A stretch of 64,000 nt of DNA from Bacteroides intestinalis (GTDB taxonomy: Bacteria; Bacteroidota; Bacteroidia; Bacteroidales; Bacteroidaceae), in the NCBI RefSeq assembly GCF_003464595.1, contig NZ_QRZF01000014.1, positions 83,805-147,804 on the forward strand, written 5' to 3'. Both the position numbers and the translations under genes were made by a program. This document shows, piece after piece, positions 15,270 to 23,857 of this stretch. Each line of letters opens with the position of its first letter. Positions within the stretch are counted from its first letter, which is position 1. Under the pieces are notes generated by a model, which was given only the letters and a program-made list of their open reading frames with translations, searched no databases and had not been told where the DNA came from.

Positions 15270-15905
15270 TTACTTTTCTTGCAATTCTTTGTGGCGAGCA
15301 CGTTGATACCAAATGATGCAAGCACAGATGATCAAAGCCATCGGCGGCATCAGCATCAAGCCATTGTTCACATAACCCAAGTTTGTCAGCCATTCATGGT
15401 TCAGGATATTGAAGCCGAGCAATGTACCTGAACCTAACAGTTCACGGAAGAAAGCCACAATAATCAAAATCTTAGCATATCCCAAACCATTACCTATACC
15501 ATCCAGGCAAGATTCCCACGGACCGTTCTGCATGGCAAATGCTTCCAGACGTCCCATCAGGATACAGTTTGTAATGATCAAACCTACATAAACAGAAAGC
15601 TGTACACTTACGTCATAAGCAAACGCTTTCAATATTTCACTCACAATGGTTACCAAAGCAGCTACCACAACCAACTGAACGATGATACGGATACGGTTGG
15701 GGATAGTCTTGCGCAACAGTGAAATAACCACATTGGCAAAAGCCGTAATCACTGTTACCGAAAGACCCATTACGATGGCGGGTTCCAGTTTGGCAGTTAC
15801 AGCCAGTGCGGAACAAATACCCAGTACCTGTACGGTAACAGGGTTGTTCATGCCCAGCGGAGTTGAGAATACTTCTCTATTTTTCTTTGAAAATAACTGT
15901 CCCAT
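15270..15905 (-). CDS. nqrD: Na+-NQR subunit D
   Basis: The 211-residue six-helix membrane subunit is paralogous to NqrE. It starts at [13 protein letters not shown], 4 nt after the nqrC stop. An in-frame Met six codons upstream would overlap nqrC and is less likely. The half-channel cysteines are in GICSALAVT and TNCILMGRL. It works with NqrE in transmembrane electron transfer coupled to Na+ pumping. Confidence 0.93.
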   Translation of the reverse strand: MGQLFSKKNREVFSTPLGMNNPVTVQVLGICSALAVTAKLEPAIVMGLSVTVITAFANVVISLLRKTIPNRIRIIVQLVVVAALVTIVSEILKAFAYDVSVQLSVYVGLIITNCILMGRLEAFAMQNGPWESCLDGIGNGLGYAKILIIVAFFRELLGSGTLLGFNILNHEWLTNLGYVNNGLMLMPPMALIICACIIWYQRARHKELQEK

Positions 15906-15909
15906 ATCC

Positions 15910-16596
15910 TTATTCCTCATCATTATTGGTTAAAAAACTCTTGTAACTATTCAGACAAGCTTTCAGCATGGCATCTACACCTACAGAAGTAATCGTACCG
16001 CCGGAGATACCATCCACCTGATAATCAGGTTTATCTACCTTGCCGTTCTTCACGACGCCCAGGGCTACTTCACCATTTTCCATGGTCTTCTTACCCAGGA
16101 ACTCATCCTGAAAGTGTTGTCCGGCGATTTCAGCACCCAAACCCGGAGTTTCACTGGCATGAGAGAAATAGACACCATAAACAGTATCCTTATCGCTGTT
16201 CAGTGCAACATATCCCCAAATAGCACCCCAAAGACCGGCACCATAAACAGGGAATACATATTTCTTCTCTCCATTCACTTCTGCTACGAATACGTGCAGG
16301 CGTTGGTATTCTTTAGCTTCTTTCTCGTAGCCAGTAGCAAATGCTCCGGTATTCTCAGTCAAAGTACCGTCTACATTCATCAGCATATCTCCTTTTACAT
16401 ATTTATTATACTCAGCTTCAGCATCTTTCACATCTTTGATTTTCAATGCAGCGAGTATTTGCTTCTTCGTATCCAGTTCCACATTCTTATTCTGAATAGT
16501 TCTCAGAGAGGAACTAACGAATGCCAGCAAGAATGCAACGATAACAACCATTACCGAAGCATAAATGATAGTATAACTATTACTATTGGTATTCAT
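15910..16596 (-). CDS. nqrC: Na+-NQR subunit C (covalent FMN)
   Basis: The 228-residue subunit has one N-terminal membrane helix (about 9-30) and a periplasmic FMN-binding domain. The flavinylation motif is [10 protein letters not shown]; the second Thr (T203) corresponds to the residue that carries phosphoester-linked FMN. Attachment normally needs the transferase ApbE, which is not in this window. Spacing to neighbours is 4 nt (nqrD) and 14 nt (nqrB). Confidence 0.95.
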   Translation of the reverse strand: MNTNSNSYTIIYASVMVVIVAFLLAFVSSSLRTIQNKNVELDTKKQILAALKIKDVKDAEAEYNKYVKGDMLMNVDGTLTENTGAFATGYEKEAKEYQRLHVFVAEVNGEKKYVFPVYGAGLWGAIWGYVALNSDKDTVYGVYFSHASETPGLGAEIAGQHFQDEFLGKKTMENGEVALGVVKNGKVDKPDYQVDGISGGTITSVGVDAMLKACLNSYKSFLTNNDEE

Positions 16597-16610
16597 TTTC
16601 TTACGGTATT

Positions 16611-17780
16611 TTAATTGTTAGACTTAATTGCACGTTTCTCGCGACGGCTGATATTACCTTGTACTACACAGTAGTCAATCAGCGGAGCGAAGATGTTCAT
16701 CAGCAGGATGGCAAGCATCATACCTTCGGGATAACCGGGGTTCAGTACACGGATCACGATTGCCATAACACCAATCAGGAAACCGAAGATATATTTACCC
16801 GTCTCGGTACGTGCCGAAGTTACAGGGTCGGTAGCCATGAATACGGCACCGAAGCAGAAACCACCCAGTACCAGGTGTTCGTACCAAGGCATATGAGCCA
16901 TAGCAGTGTCAGGACCAACAGTATTGAATATCCAAGCCATGAACGCACCACCTACAAATACAGAAAACATTGTTTTCCAACTTGCAATACCCGTTGCCAG
17001 CAACAGGATAGCACCCAAAGCAATAGCAATCACACTGGTCTCACCGATAGAACCCGGTATCAATCCCGTCACCATATCCCAGGAGAATGGCGGCACAGCC
17101 CCCGAAGTGGCAGCAGCACCGAGCGGAGTAGCTACGGTCAATCCGTCAACAGCTTGTCCCAGACCGAATATTGTGTCACCTGATACCCAAACAGCATCAC
17201 CGGACATCTTCGTAGGATATGCAAAGAAAAGGAATGCACGAGTGATCAAGGCAACGTTGAATACGTTCATACCTGTACCACCGAATACTTCCTTTGCAAA
17301 AATTACGGCGAATGCAGTAGCCACCGCCAGAATCCACAGCGGGCAGTCTACCGGAACAATCATAGGGATAAGAATACCGGAAACAAGAAAACCTTCCTGG
17401 ATTTCTTCTTTCTTCCATTGAGCCACAACGAACTCAATACCCAAACCTACTACATAAGAAACAATGATTTTAGGCAATACAGCCAGAAAACCGTAGGCAA
17501 ACATTTCAATGAAGCTACCCGTAGCACCGGTATTCGTGAAATGCTGGTAACCTACGTTATACATACCGAACAGCAACGCCGGTACCAACGCAATGACCAC
17601 CATCGACATAATGCGCTTGCTGTCGATAGCGTCGTGAATATGCGTTCCCGATTTCGAAGTCGTGCTGGGGACGAACAGGAATGTTTCGAATCCGTCGAAC
17701 ACAGACTGGAATGCGTGGAATTTGCCGCCCTCTTCAAAGTTCGGCTTTATCTTGTCGAGATAATTTCTTAACGCTTTCAT
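16611..17780 (-). CDS. nqrB: Na+-NQR subunit B (covalent FMN)
   Basis: The 389-residue polytopic subunit has the sodium pathway and a covalently bound FMN. The motif VDGLTVATPLG corresponds to the Vibrio DGYSGATAL site, placing the flavinylated Thr at T218. Other conserved parts are FGGTGMNVFNVALITRAF and the PGSIGETS loop. The N-terminal 50 residues are cytoplasmic. It lies 32 nt downstream of nqrA. Confidence 0.95.
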   Translation of the reverse strand: MKALRNYLDKIKPNFEEGGKFHAFQSVFDGFETFLFVPSTTSKSGTHIHDAIDSKRIMSMVVIALVPALLFGMYNVGYQHFTNTGATGSFIEMFAYGFLAVLPKIIVSYVVGLGIEFVVAQWKKEEIQEGFLVSGILIPMIVPVDCPLWILAVATAFAVIFAKEVFGGTGMNVFNVALITRAFLFFAYPTKMSGDAVWVSGDTIFGLGQAVDGLTVATPLGAAATSGAVPPFSWDMVTGLIPGSIGETSVIAIALGAILLLATGIASWKTMFSVFVGGAFMAWIFNTVGPDTAMAHMPWYEHLVLGGFCFGAVFMATDPVTSARTETGKYIFGFLIGVMAIVIRVLNPGYPEGMMLAILLMNIFAPLIDYCVVQGNISRREKRAIKSNN

Positions 17781-17812
17781 CTTTAATTTTTAATTCTTGA
17801 TTTTTAATTGAA

Positions 17813-19165
17813 TTAGGCCATTTCAGCACGGAGCATGTCAAGCCCTGCACGAACAATGCGTTGAACTTCTACCTTCGAAGAACATACGAATTCGCAAAGG
17901 GCAAAATCCTCGGGAGCTACCTCATAAATACCCAAAGCTTCCATACGGTCAATATCACCTGCTATGATAGCTTTTACCAGATATTCAGGGAAGATGTCCA
18001 TCGGGAATACTTTATCGTACTCATTAGACATGATCATATGACGTTCACCACCTTTGATACGGGCATCAAGCACATATTCCTTATTATTACCCAGCAACCA
18101 ACTGAAATAAGAACGGTTCACACTGAACTGATTGAAACGCGGCATAATCCAGCCCAGCATTTCGTGAATATCGTCACCTTCGGGAATCACTGTCAACTGG
18201 CTGTCAAAAGCGCCAAGAAAACCGTTCGGATTCACTTTTTTACCTGTAAGTACATTACCACTGATGTAGCGTAAATCTCTACCGGTAGTCACGTTTCCAC
18301 TGAATACGTTTGTCAGCAGAGCACCGACTTTCAGTTTACAGTAAGCAGGTTTCAACACTTCGGAACCTGTTACAGCAACTTTGCGTGTCATGTCCACACG
18401 ACCTGTATTGAACAGACGTCCGATGAATATAACAGCCTCCGCACCAATTGTCCATACGGTTTCACCTTTCACAACAGGTGAAATATGGTTAATCTGTACG
18501 CCTACATTGCCGGCCGGATTCGGTCCGTCAAATGCGGTAATCGTTACATTCTTGGCTTGCGTCAACGCTGCTGCCTTTTGTTTTACACTAATACTTAAAT
18601 ACGTCTTTGCCATTTTGGAAAGAGCGTCCAATCCTGTTTGGAAGTTTGCTTCCTCGCCTTTCAGGGCGAATTCAAAATCAGGTGCCAGCGGGTTACTGTC
18701 GAAGGCCGAAACAAAGATAGCTTTCGGATACATCGTCGGATCAGCAATCACATCATAGGGGCGCTGACGGATGAACGCAAACATACCGGCTTCCAGCAAT
18801 GCAGCTTTTACCGACTCGCCATTCAGGGCATTCACGTCTTTCTTACCGAATTCTTCATAGTCTTGCTCGGCTGCAGCTTCAACGACAATGTTCAGCACTT
18901 TACGGCGTGCGCCGCGCTCCACACTTGTCACTACGCCGCTAACGGGCGAAACAAATTTCAATTCAGGATGATTCTTGTCGATAAACAAGGGTCCTCCGGC
19001 CATCACATATTCCTGTTCTTTGACTACCACTTTCGGAGTGACACCCGTAAAATCATCGGGAACCAATGCGTAGAATCCCGGTTCTTTTACAGACATTAAC
19101 TCTTGAGAGGCTTTACCTTTCAGGTTGATGTCAAGGCCTTTACGTAACTTAATTACATTTGCCAT
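17813..19165 (-). CDS. nqrA: Na+-NQR subunit A
   Basis: The 450-residue peripheral cytoplasmic subunit is involved in quinone interaction. The start MANVIKLRKGLDI at 19163-19165 is typical of the family; the longer open frame upstream runs through promoter and terminator and is rejected. It is the first gene of nqrABCDEF. A TACTTTTG promoter box lies about 37 nt upstream and a strong terminator behind that separates it from the C1 peptidase gene. Confidence 0.95.
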   Translation of the reverse strand: MANVIKLRKGLDINLKGKASQELMSVKEPGFYALVPDDFTGVTPKVVVKEQEYVMAGGPLFIDKNHPELKFVSPVSGVVTSVERGARRKVLNIVVEAAAEQDYEEFGKKDVNALNGESVKAALLEAGMFAFIRQRPYDVIADPTMYPKAIFVSAFDSNPLAPDFEFALKGEEANFQTGLDALSKMAKTYLSISVKQKAAALTQAKNVTITAFDGPNPAGNVGVQINHISPVVKGETVWTIGAEAVIFIGRLFNTGRVDMTRKVAVTGSEVLKPAYCKLKVGALLTNVFSGNVTTGRDLRYISGNVLTGKKVNPNGFLGAFDSQLTVIPEGDDIHEMLGWIMPRFNQFSVNRSYFSWLLGNNKEYVLDARIKGGERHMIMSNEYDKVFPMDIFPEYLVKAIIAGDIDRMEALGIYEVAPEDFALCEFVCSSKVEVQRIVRAGLDMLRAEMA

Positions 19166-19201
19166 GCGTTTATATAAAATAATGGTTTCATTAATTTGCC
19201 G

Positions 19202-19209
19202 CAAAAGTA
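19202..19209 (-). promoter_or_regulatory. -7 box of the nqr operon
   Basis: TACTTTTG on the minus strand, 36 nt upstream of the nqrA ATG. No convincing -33 TTG. Confidence 0.5.
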
Positions 19210-19235
19210 GCAAAAAAGAACGTGAATAAAGAGCA

Positions 19236-19275
19236 AAAACAAAAGGAATTACGGAGAAATTTCCGTAATTCCTTT
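19236..19275 (-). terminator. Terminator of the C1 peptidase gene
   Basis: Perfect 14-bp stem AAAGGAATTACGGA (19242-19255) / TCCGTAATTCCTTT (19262-19275), 6-nt loop, followed on the minus strand by TTGTTTTTGC. Confidence 0.7.
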
Positions 19276-19412
19276 CGTTAACGAACACGATAGCAACAAG
19301 GGCGATCAACAGCTTCTCAAGCATCCTTCACAACATCCTCTCTCTTTCCGCAATATCCCTACCTATATAGTCAAGAAAAAGAAATCACCCATACTATTTG
19401 GTTATTAAAGCA

Positions 19413-19496
19413 TTACAAGAAGTTAAGAGTTTGTCGACAAGGAATTAACTTCTTGCTGACAAACTCTTAACCTCTTGTTGACCGGGTATTAATTCC
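19413..19496. repeat. Nested inverted repeats built from shared words
   Basis: Three perfect pairs overlap: AAGAAGTTAA/TTAACTTCTT, GTTAAGAGTTTGTC (19422-19435)/GACAAACTCTTAAC (19458-19471) and GGAATTAA (19441-19448)/TTAATTCC (19489-19496). They cannot all form at once. They sit directly downstream of the C1 peptidase stop. Confidence 0.6.
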
Positions 19497-19518
19497 CTGC
19501 TATGAAAATAAATATTGT

Positions 19519-20919
19519 TTAATCTTCTTCCGCAAACATCGGATCCCAAGCCGGCAGACGAATAGGCTTCTGTTTGAATATATCCATTACCTTAGCAGGC
19601 ACATACTTAGTTTCCAAAACCAGACGGAACATATATTCATCAAACCATTCATCCGTCATGATCAAATGCCCCTGATAACCGCTTGCAGGCCCCCAGCTAT
19701 TTTCCACCATCCACTTCACAGGCTTTCCGTCCTTATTCAAATCTACCGCCATAAGAGTCATGGCATGAGAAGAACCGCTGGAAAAAGTCTGGATACGTTG
19801 TTTCTTATCCATATTGAAAGTAGTGCCCATAAGCGATTCGTAATCATAGTTCTTCACATCGAGCAAACCACGTTCGGAATTCAGGAACTTACCCACATCA
19901 CAAGAGAAATACATCATGGTACTGTCTTTCAAAGAAGCAATAGCCATTTCTTTGATATCTTCTACAGGCAGGTTTACATATGTCCAGTTTTTACCGTCGT
20001 AACGGTGGCGATCATAGTCTATCTCATAGCATTTGTAGTATTCACGGGAAGGGTCGTTCATTACCATCACATAATTACCCAGCAGATTCTCATCACCATA
20101 TTTCTTCAGGAAAGACATCGGAGTGTGATGTTCGGTCTCCGCAGGATTGCCCTTGGCATCCTTACGTACATAATCGAACTCTGTAGGTGGAACACCCAGA
20201 TTCAGCACCAACATACGATAGATAGTACCGAGCATCGTTGTTTTCTCTTTATCCAATGCTGCCGGTTTTGCTCCTTTAGCAGCAAGGTCACGCAATTGCA
20301 AGCCGTATTCCTTCAATTTCAAAGAAACCAGGTTTGCCATACGCGAAGTATTATCACTGCTATTGGTTTCCGGCATAGCTTCTTTAGGCACCAGACCGTA
20401 TTTGCTGACAATATCGGCAACTCCCGTAAATGTTCCTCCATCACTCAAAGGATGTTGAAAAAGCCATTCCACTGTTTTGTCGCTCATAGGTTTTTCACGG
20501 GTGTCGATAATGCCTTGCAGAAAAAGATTGGCTTTCTCCAGTTGATCCCAGAAGAAAGGGTAAATCTCCGAAAATTCAAAAGATTGAAAATCATATTTGG
20601 CAATAGTCTTGGCACGCATCACGTTCAGTCCGGTGAAGAGCCAGCAACGTCCGGACGACTTCTGATCTGTAATTCCCTTGGAGTTTACCTTCACAGAAAA
20701 ATGAGTATCCATTCCTGTCAGATTCTCCTGATTCAGTGCAAGTTTACGAATGTCATTGTTTCCGATGGCATTACGTAGAGCCTTATCGGCAGTGGTGCCT
20801 TGATAGCTCTGTTTAATCTGGTTCAGCATAGTTTCGCTGATTCCCCCTTTTCGGTCTTGTGCCTGCATGGAAAATAAAGCGGCACTGAAAACAAAAACTG
20901 ATAAAATTCGTTTATTCAT
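19519..20919 (-). CDS. Exported C1-family (bleomycin hydrolase/PepC-like) cysteine peptidase
   Basis: The 466-residue protein has a signal peptide (about 1-20, cleaved after MQA or QAQ), so unlike cytosolic PepC it is probably periplasmic. The catalytic triad is visible: Cys in SSGRCWLFTG (C92), His in GSSHAMTLMAVD (H385) and Asn in VENSWG (N407). The large insertion between Cys and His is typical of the C1B family, which act as aminopeptidases in hexameric barrels. The start follows the signal peptide; the upstream open frame is not used. It is monocistronic, with a hairpin terminator before nqrA. Confidence 0.9.
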   Translation of the reverse strand: MNKRILSVFVFSAALFSMQAQDRKGGISETMLNQIKQSYQGTTADKALRNAIGNNDIRKLALNQENLTGMDTHFSVKVNSKGITDQKSSGRCWLFTGLNVMRAKTIAKYDFQSFEFSEIYPFFWDQLEKANLFLQGIIDTREKPMSDKTVEWLFQHPLSDGGTFTGVADIVSKYGLVPKEAMPETNSSDNTSRMANLVSLKLKEYGLQLRDLAAKGAKPAALDKEKTTMLGTIYRMLVLNLGVPPTEFDYVRKDAKGNPAETEHHTPMSFLKKYGDENLLGNYVMVMNDPSREYYKCYEIDYDRHRYDGKNWTYVNLPVEDIKEMAIASLKDSTMMYFSCDVGKFLNSERGLLDVKNYDYESLMGTTFNMDKKQRIQTFSSGSSHAMTLMAVDLNKDGKPVKWMVENSWGPASGYQGHLIMTDEWFDEYMFRLVLETKYVPAKVMDIFKQKPIRLPAWDPMFAEED

Positions 20920-20987
20920 AATACATATGGTTTGTATAGTAATTGGTCTATTTTTCCTGTCTTCTACAGGCCTGCCACCTATCAAGT

Positions 20988-21060
20988 CCGTACTTGCTCC
21001 GTGTCTAAGAACTTGGACTTGGTACGGCTTTGGTATGGACCAGACACGGACCGGGTACGG
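20988..21060. repeat. Imperfect inverted repeat with GTACGG/GACACGG words
   Basis: 19-nt arms 20988-21006 and 21042-21060 share CCGTAC-N4-TCCGTGTCT with 15 of 19 positions matching. The loop contains further GTACGG and GTATGG words. GC content is clearly above that of the surrounding spacer. Confidence 0.55.
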
Positions 21061-21196
21061 GGATGGTCTTATATTGATCTAAATGTCCGATACTTCGAAA
21101 AAAGGCCATTGGCAATTCCCACTGTCAGCTCTTTGATTAGATGCAAAATTAATGGCTTTTTTGAAACTTTTAGTAAAATCTTTAGATTTATTGTCT

Positions 21197-21236
21197 TTTG
21201 AATTGAAAACTAATTCAAATTTATTAGTTTTCTTTG
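21197..21236 (+). promoter_or_regulatory. Operator-like inverted repeat and -7-like box of the barrel gene
   Basis: TTTGAATT (21197-21204) and AATTCAAA (21212-21219) form a perfect 8-bp inverted repeat with a 7-nt spacer. TTTCTTTG at 21229-21236 is one mismatch from TAnnTTTG. The repeat would lie just upstream of the -7 box, a position suited to a regulator. Confidence 0.35.
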
Positions 21237-21254
21237 CACCCTCATTCGTATGAT

Positions 21255-22463
21255 ATGAAAAGATATATAATAGGTATTATTACGTTACTGCTTTCAGTAA
21301 CAGCACTTTCCGCTCAGGAAGGAATGAATTTGATTATTACTGGCAACGATACGACTCCTGCATTGACTAAGCGTGAATTGCGTAAACAAAAAGTAGCAAA
21401 ACGAAACTTGCATTATAATATTTTGGGTGGTCCGAGTTATACTCCCGATTTTGGTGCAGTACTTGGTGGCAGTGCTTTGATGACTTTCCGCATGAATCCC
21501 AGTGACACTACACAGTTACGTTCCGTGGTTCCCGTAGCCATCGCTTTCTTGTTCAATGGTGGTATCAACCTCTTTTCCAAGCCTCAACTCTTTTTTAAAG
21601 GTGACCGTTTCCGCATCTTCGGAAAGTTTGCTTATAAGAACACAGAAGATAATTTCTACGGTCTGGGCTACGGTACAAATAAGAATTATGTTCGTAGCGA
21701 CAGCACCAGCCAATACCGCTACAGTGGTATCCAGTTCAATCCCTGGTTCCTTTTCCGCTTAGGCAACAGCAATATATTTGCCGGACCACAGATAGACATC
21801 AACTATGACGATATTACAGAACCTGCCAAATATCTGGTAGACGAACCGTCCTACAAGGCAGCCGGAGGTACCGAGAAAGGTTACAAGAATTTCAATTCCG
21901 GACTTGGTTTTCTGCTGACTTACGACAGCCGTGATATTCCCTCCAATGCCTACTCGGGCATGTACCTCGATTTTCGTGGAATGATGTATACCAAATTTCT
22001 CGGGAGCGATGAAAACTTTTATCGCCTGGAGATAGACTATCGTCAATATAAGACTGTCGGCAAACGTAAGGTCATCGCCTGGACCGCACAAACTAAAAAT
22101 GTGTTTGGAAATGTACCTTTGACACAATACATGCTTACCGGAACTCCTTTCGACCTGCGTGGTTATTATATGGGACAATATCGTGACAAGTCTTCCCATG
22201 TGGTCATGGCGGAGTATCGCCAGATGATAAATACCGATAAGAGTACCTGGCTGAAGCGTATGCTCAACCATATAGGTTTCGTAGCCTGGACGGGTTGCGG
22301 ATTCATGGGCCCCACTCCCGGCAAGATAGAAGGTGTACTTCCCAACTACGGTGTTGGATTACGTATTGAAGTGCAGCCCCGTATGAATGTACGTCTTGAT
22401 TTGGGTAAAAACACAGTCAACAACCAAACGCTGTTTTATTTCAATATGACAGAAGCGTTTTGA
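21255..22463 (+). CDS. Outer-membrane beta-barrel protein of the BamA/TamA (D15) surface-antigen family
   Basis: The 402-residue protein has a signal peptide (about 1-20, ending LSAQ), then a short charged segment and a repetitive aromatic-rich strand pattern to the C-terminus, which ends NQTLFYFNMTEAF with a terminal Phe, as in outer-membrane barrels. Segments such as SGMYLDFRGMMY, FDLRGYYMGQYRDKS and the late GVGLRIEVQPRMNVRLDLG resemble the bacterial surface antigen (D15) domain. No POTRA domains are present, so it is a barrel-only member rather than BamA itself. A 28-bp perfect hairpin follows the gene. Confidence 0.75.
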   Translation: MKRYIIGIITLLLSVTALSAQEGMNLIITGNDTTPALTKRELRKQKVAKRNLHYNILGGPSYTPDFGAVLGGSALMTFRMNPSDTTQLRSVVPVAIAFLFNGGINLFSKPQLFFKGDRFRIFGKFAYKNTEDNFYGLGYGTNKNYVRSDSTSQYRYSGIQFNPWFLFRLGNSNIFAGPQIDINYDDITEPAKYLVDEPSYKAAGGTEKGYKNFNSGLGFLLTYDSRDIPSNAYSGMYLDFRGMMYTKFLGSDENFYRLEIDYRQYKTVGKRKVIAWTAQTKNVFGNVPLTQYMLTGTPFDLRGYYMGQYRDKSSHVVMAEYRQMINTDKSTWLKRMLNHIGFVAWTGCGFMGPTPGKIEGVLPNYGVGLRIEVQPRMNVRLDLGKNTVNNQTLFYFNMTEAF

Positions 22464-22480
22464 TTTATATTTTATTTCGA

Positions 22481-22544
22481 GATTTATGATTTATAATTTA
22501 TGATTTATCATGAAGCATAAATCATAAATTATAAATCATAAATC
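22481..22544. repeat. Perfect 28-bp inverted repeat of GATTTAT words
   Basis: Arms 22481-22508 and 22517-22544 are exact reverse complements with an 8-nt loop. Each arm is built from GATTTAT/AATTTAT words. It starts 17 bp after the stop of the barrel gene and lies before the next gene's promoter. There is no obvious T-tract. Confidence 0.85.
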
Positions 22545-22555
22545 CTCCCCTTTTC

Positions 22556-22586
22556 TTGCATCAGTAAAAGATTATCCATACTTTTG
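22556..22586 (+). promoter_or_regulatory. Promoter of the membrane GT2 gene
   Basis: TTG -33 (22556-22558), 20-nt spacer, TACTTTTG -7 (22579-22586). The leader is about 30 nt. Confidence 0.65.
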
Positions 22587-22621
22587 AGCATTATTATTTG
22601 TTTACCTTAAACAACTTCATA

Positions 22622-23818
22622 ATGAGAACTTTCGAGATATTATTCTGGATAAGCCTTTTTATCGTATTCTACACTTATATAGGATATGGAATTGTATTAT
22701 ACATCCTGGTTAAGATAAAGGAAACTTTCCGTAAGCCGATCCACTACCCCATGCCTCCTGATGAAAAGCTGCCCGAACTCACACTCTTTATTGCAGCTTA
22801 CAACGAAGAAGACGTTGTAGACGAAAAAATGCAGAACTGTCTGGATTTAGACTATCCTGCAGAGAAACTGCAAATATTCTGGGTAACCGATGGCAGTAAC
22901 GACCATACCAATGAACGCCTCTCACGTTGGCCTCAGGCCACCGTACTCCATCAGCCCCAACGGCAGGGAAAAACCGCTGCCCTCAACCGGGGAATGAAGT
23001 TTGTCAAAACGCCACTCGTCATATTCACCGATGCCAATACACACCTGAACCGGGAAGCTCTGCGTGAAATCGTTCATGCCTTTGTCAATCCCAAGGTAGG
23101 TTGTGTGGCTGGCGAAAAACGTATTGCCGTACAAAGCAAAGATAATGCTGCTTCAGGTGGAGAAGGCATTTACTGGAAATATGAGTCGACTTTGAAAGCA
23201 CTCGATTCACGCCTTTATTCAGCCGTAGGAGCTGCCGGAGAGCTGTTCGCTGTACGCAGCGATTTGTTCGAAGACATGAGAACGGATACCTTACTCGATG
23301 ATTTCATCCTCTCCCTTCGTATAGCTATGCGCGGTTACACCATCGCTTATTGCGTTGCTGCTTATGCCACTGAGGGTGGCTCTGCCGATATGCAGGAAGA
23401 AGAAAAACGCAAAGTACGCATCGCAGCCGGAGGATTACAGTCTATCTGGCGATTGCGTCCATTATTGAATCCATTCCGCTATGGCTGGCTTAATTTCCAA
23501 TATGTATCCCATCGTGTTCTGCGATGGTCTATCACTCCTATCCTCTTATTCTTACTGCTCCCCCTTAACGTTATATTACTCTTTACCAGCAGTTGTCCGC
23601 TATTCTATGCCGTCATTTTAGGACTGCAGATCCTATTTTACCTAATGGGCATCTGGGGATATATCCTCTCAAGAAAGCATATCAAAAACAAAATACTCTT
23701 TATTCCTTATTACTTCCTCTTTATGAACGTCAATGTAATAAGGGGATTCCGATACCTGAGTAAACGCAAAGGCAACAGTAGCGGAGCTTGGGAAAAAGCA
23801 CGAAGGGCAGGACAATAA
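22622..23818 (+). CDS. Membrane-bound family 2 glycosyltransferase
   Basis: This 398-residue GT-A enzyme has an N-terminal membrane helix (about 5-30), a cytoplasmic catalytic domain and three or four C-terminal helices (about 300-375). Catalytic elements seen are the nucleotide site FIAAYNEEDVVDEK, the metal-binding IFTDANTHLN, the acceptor-side LLDDFILSLRI and a basic motif RKVRIAAGG in the place of the (Q/R)xxRW loop. The layout fits processive or polyprenyl-linked sugar transfer, as in BcsA/NodC relatives. The substrate is unknown. It is followed by the histidine kinase after 39 bp. Confidence 0.85.
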   Translation: MRTFEILFWISLFIVFYTYIGYGIVLYILVKIKETFRKPIHYPMPPDEKLPELTLFIAAYNEEDVVDEKMQNCLDLDYPAEKLQIFWVTDGSNDHTNERLSRWPQATVLHQPQRQGKTAALNRGMKFVKTPLVIFTDANTHLNREALREIVHAFVNPKVGCVAGEKRIAVQSKDNAASGGEGIYWKYESTLKALDSRLYSAVGAAGELFAVRSDLFEDMRTDTLLDDFILSLRIAMRGYTIAYCVAAYATEGGSADMQEEEKRKVRIAAGGLQSIWRLRPLLNPFRYGWLNFQYVSHRVLRWSITPILLFLLLPLNVILLFTSSCPLFYAVILGLQILFYLMGIWGYILSRKHIKNKILFIPYYFLFMNVNVIRGFRYLSKRKGNSSGAWEKARRAGQ

Positions 23819-23857
23819 AACCTCTGCCCAACAACAAATCTAAATACACAGAAAGAC

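Larger units (their letters stand above)
19166..19518. other. Intergenic region upstream of nqrA
   Basis: These 353 bp without a gene hold, from nqrA outward, the nqr promoter, the terminator of the C1 peptidase gene and a nested inverted-repeat block (each listed). The middle part (19277-19412) shows nothing recognisable. Confidence 0.6.
20920..21254. other. Intergenic region between C1 peptidase and the outer-membrane barrel
   Basis: Divergent promoter region of 335 bp without coding potential that I accept. It holds a small hairpin CCTGT/ACAGG (20956-20970), the imperfect word repeat at 20988-21060, and the operator-like inverted repeat and -7-like box in front of the + strand gene. Confidence 0.5.

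Noticed and set aside
15171..15431. Plus-strand frame starting in the nqr word repeat
   Set aside because: Its first residues are translated repeat and the rest is antisense to nqrD.
19166..19324. N-terminal extension of nqrA by 53 codons
   Set aside because: The extension crosses the nqr promoter and the upstream terminator; the family starts at MANVIKLRKG.
19666..20778. A 370-codon plus-strand frame antisense to the C1 peptidase
   Set aside because: The minus strand encodes a full peptidase with triad; the antisense frame is Ile/His/Cys-rich and has no domain.
20867..21201. Plus-strand frames between the C1 peptidase and the barrel gene
   Set aside because: They overlap the peptidase start and consist of the word repeat; no domain and no promoter.
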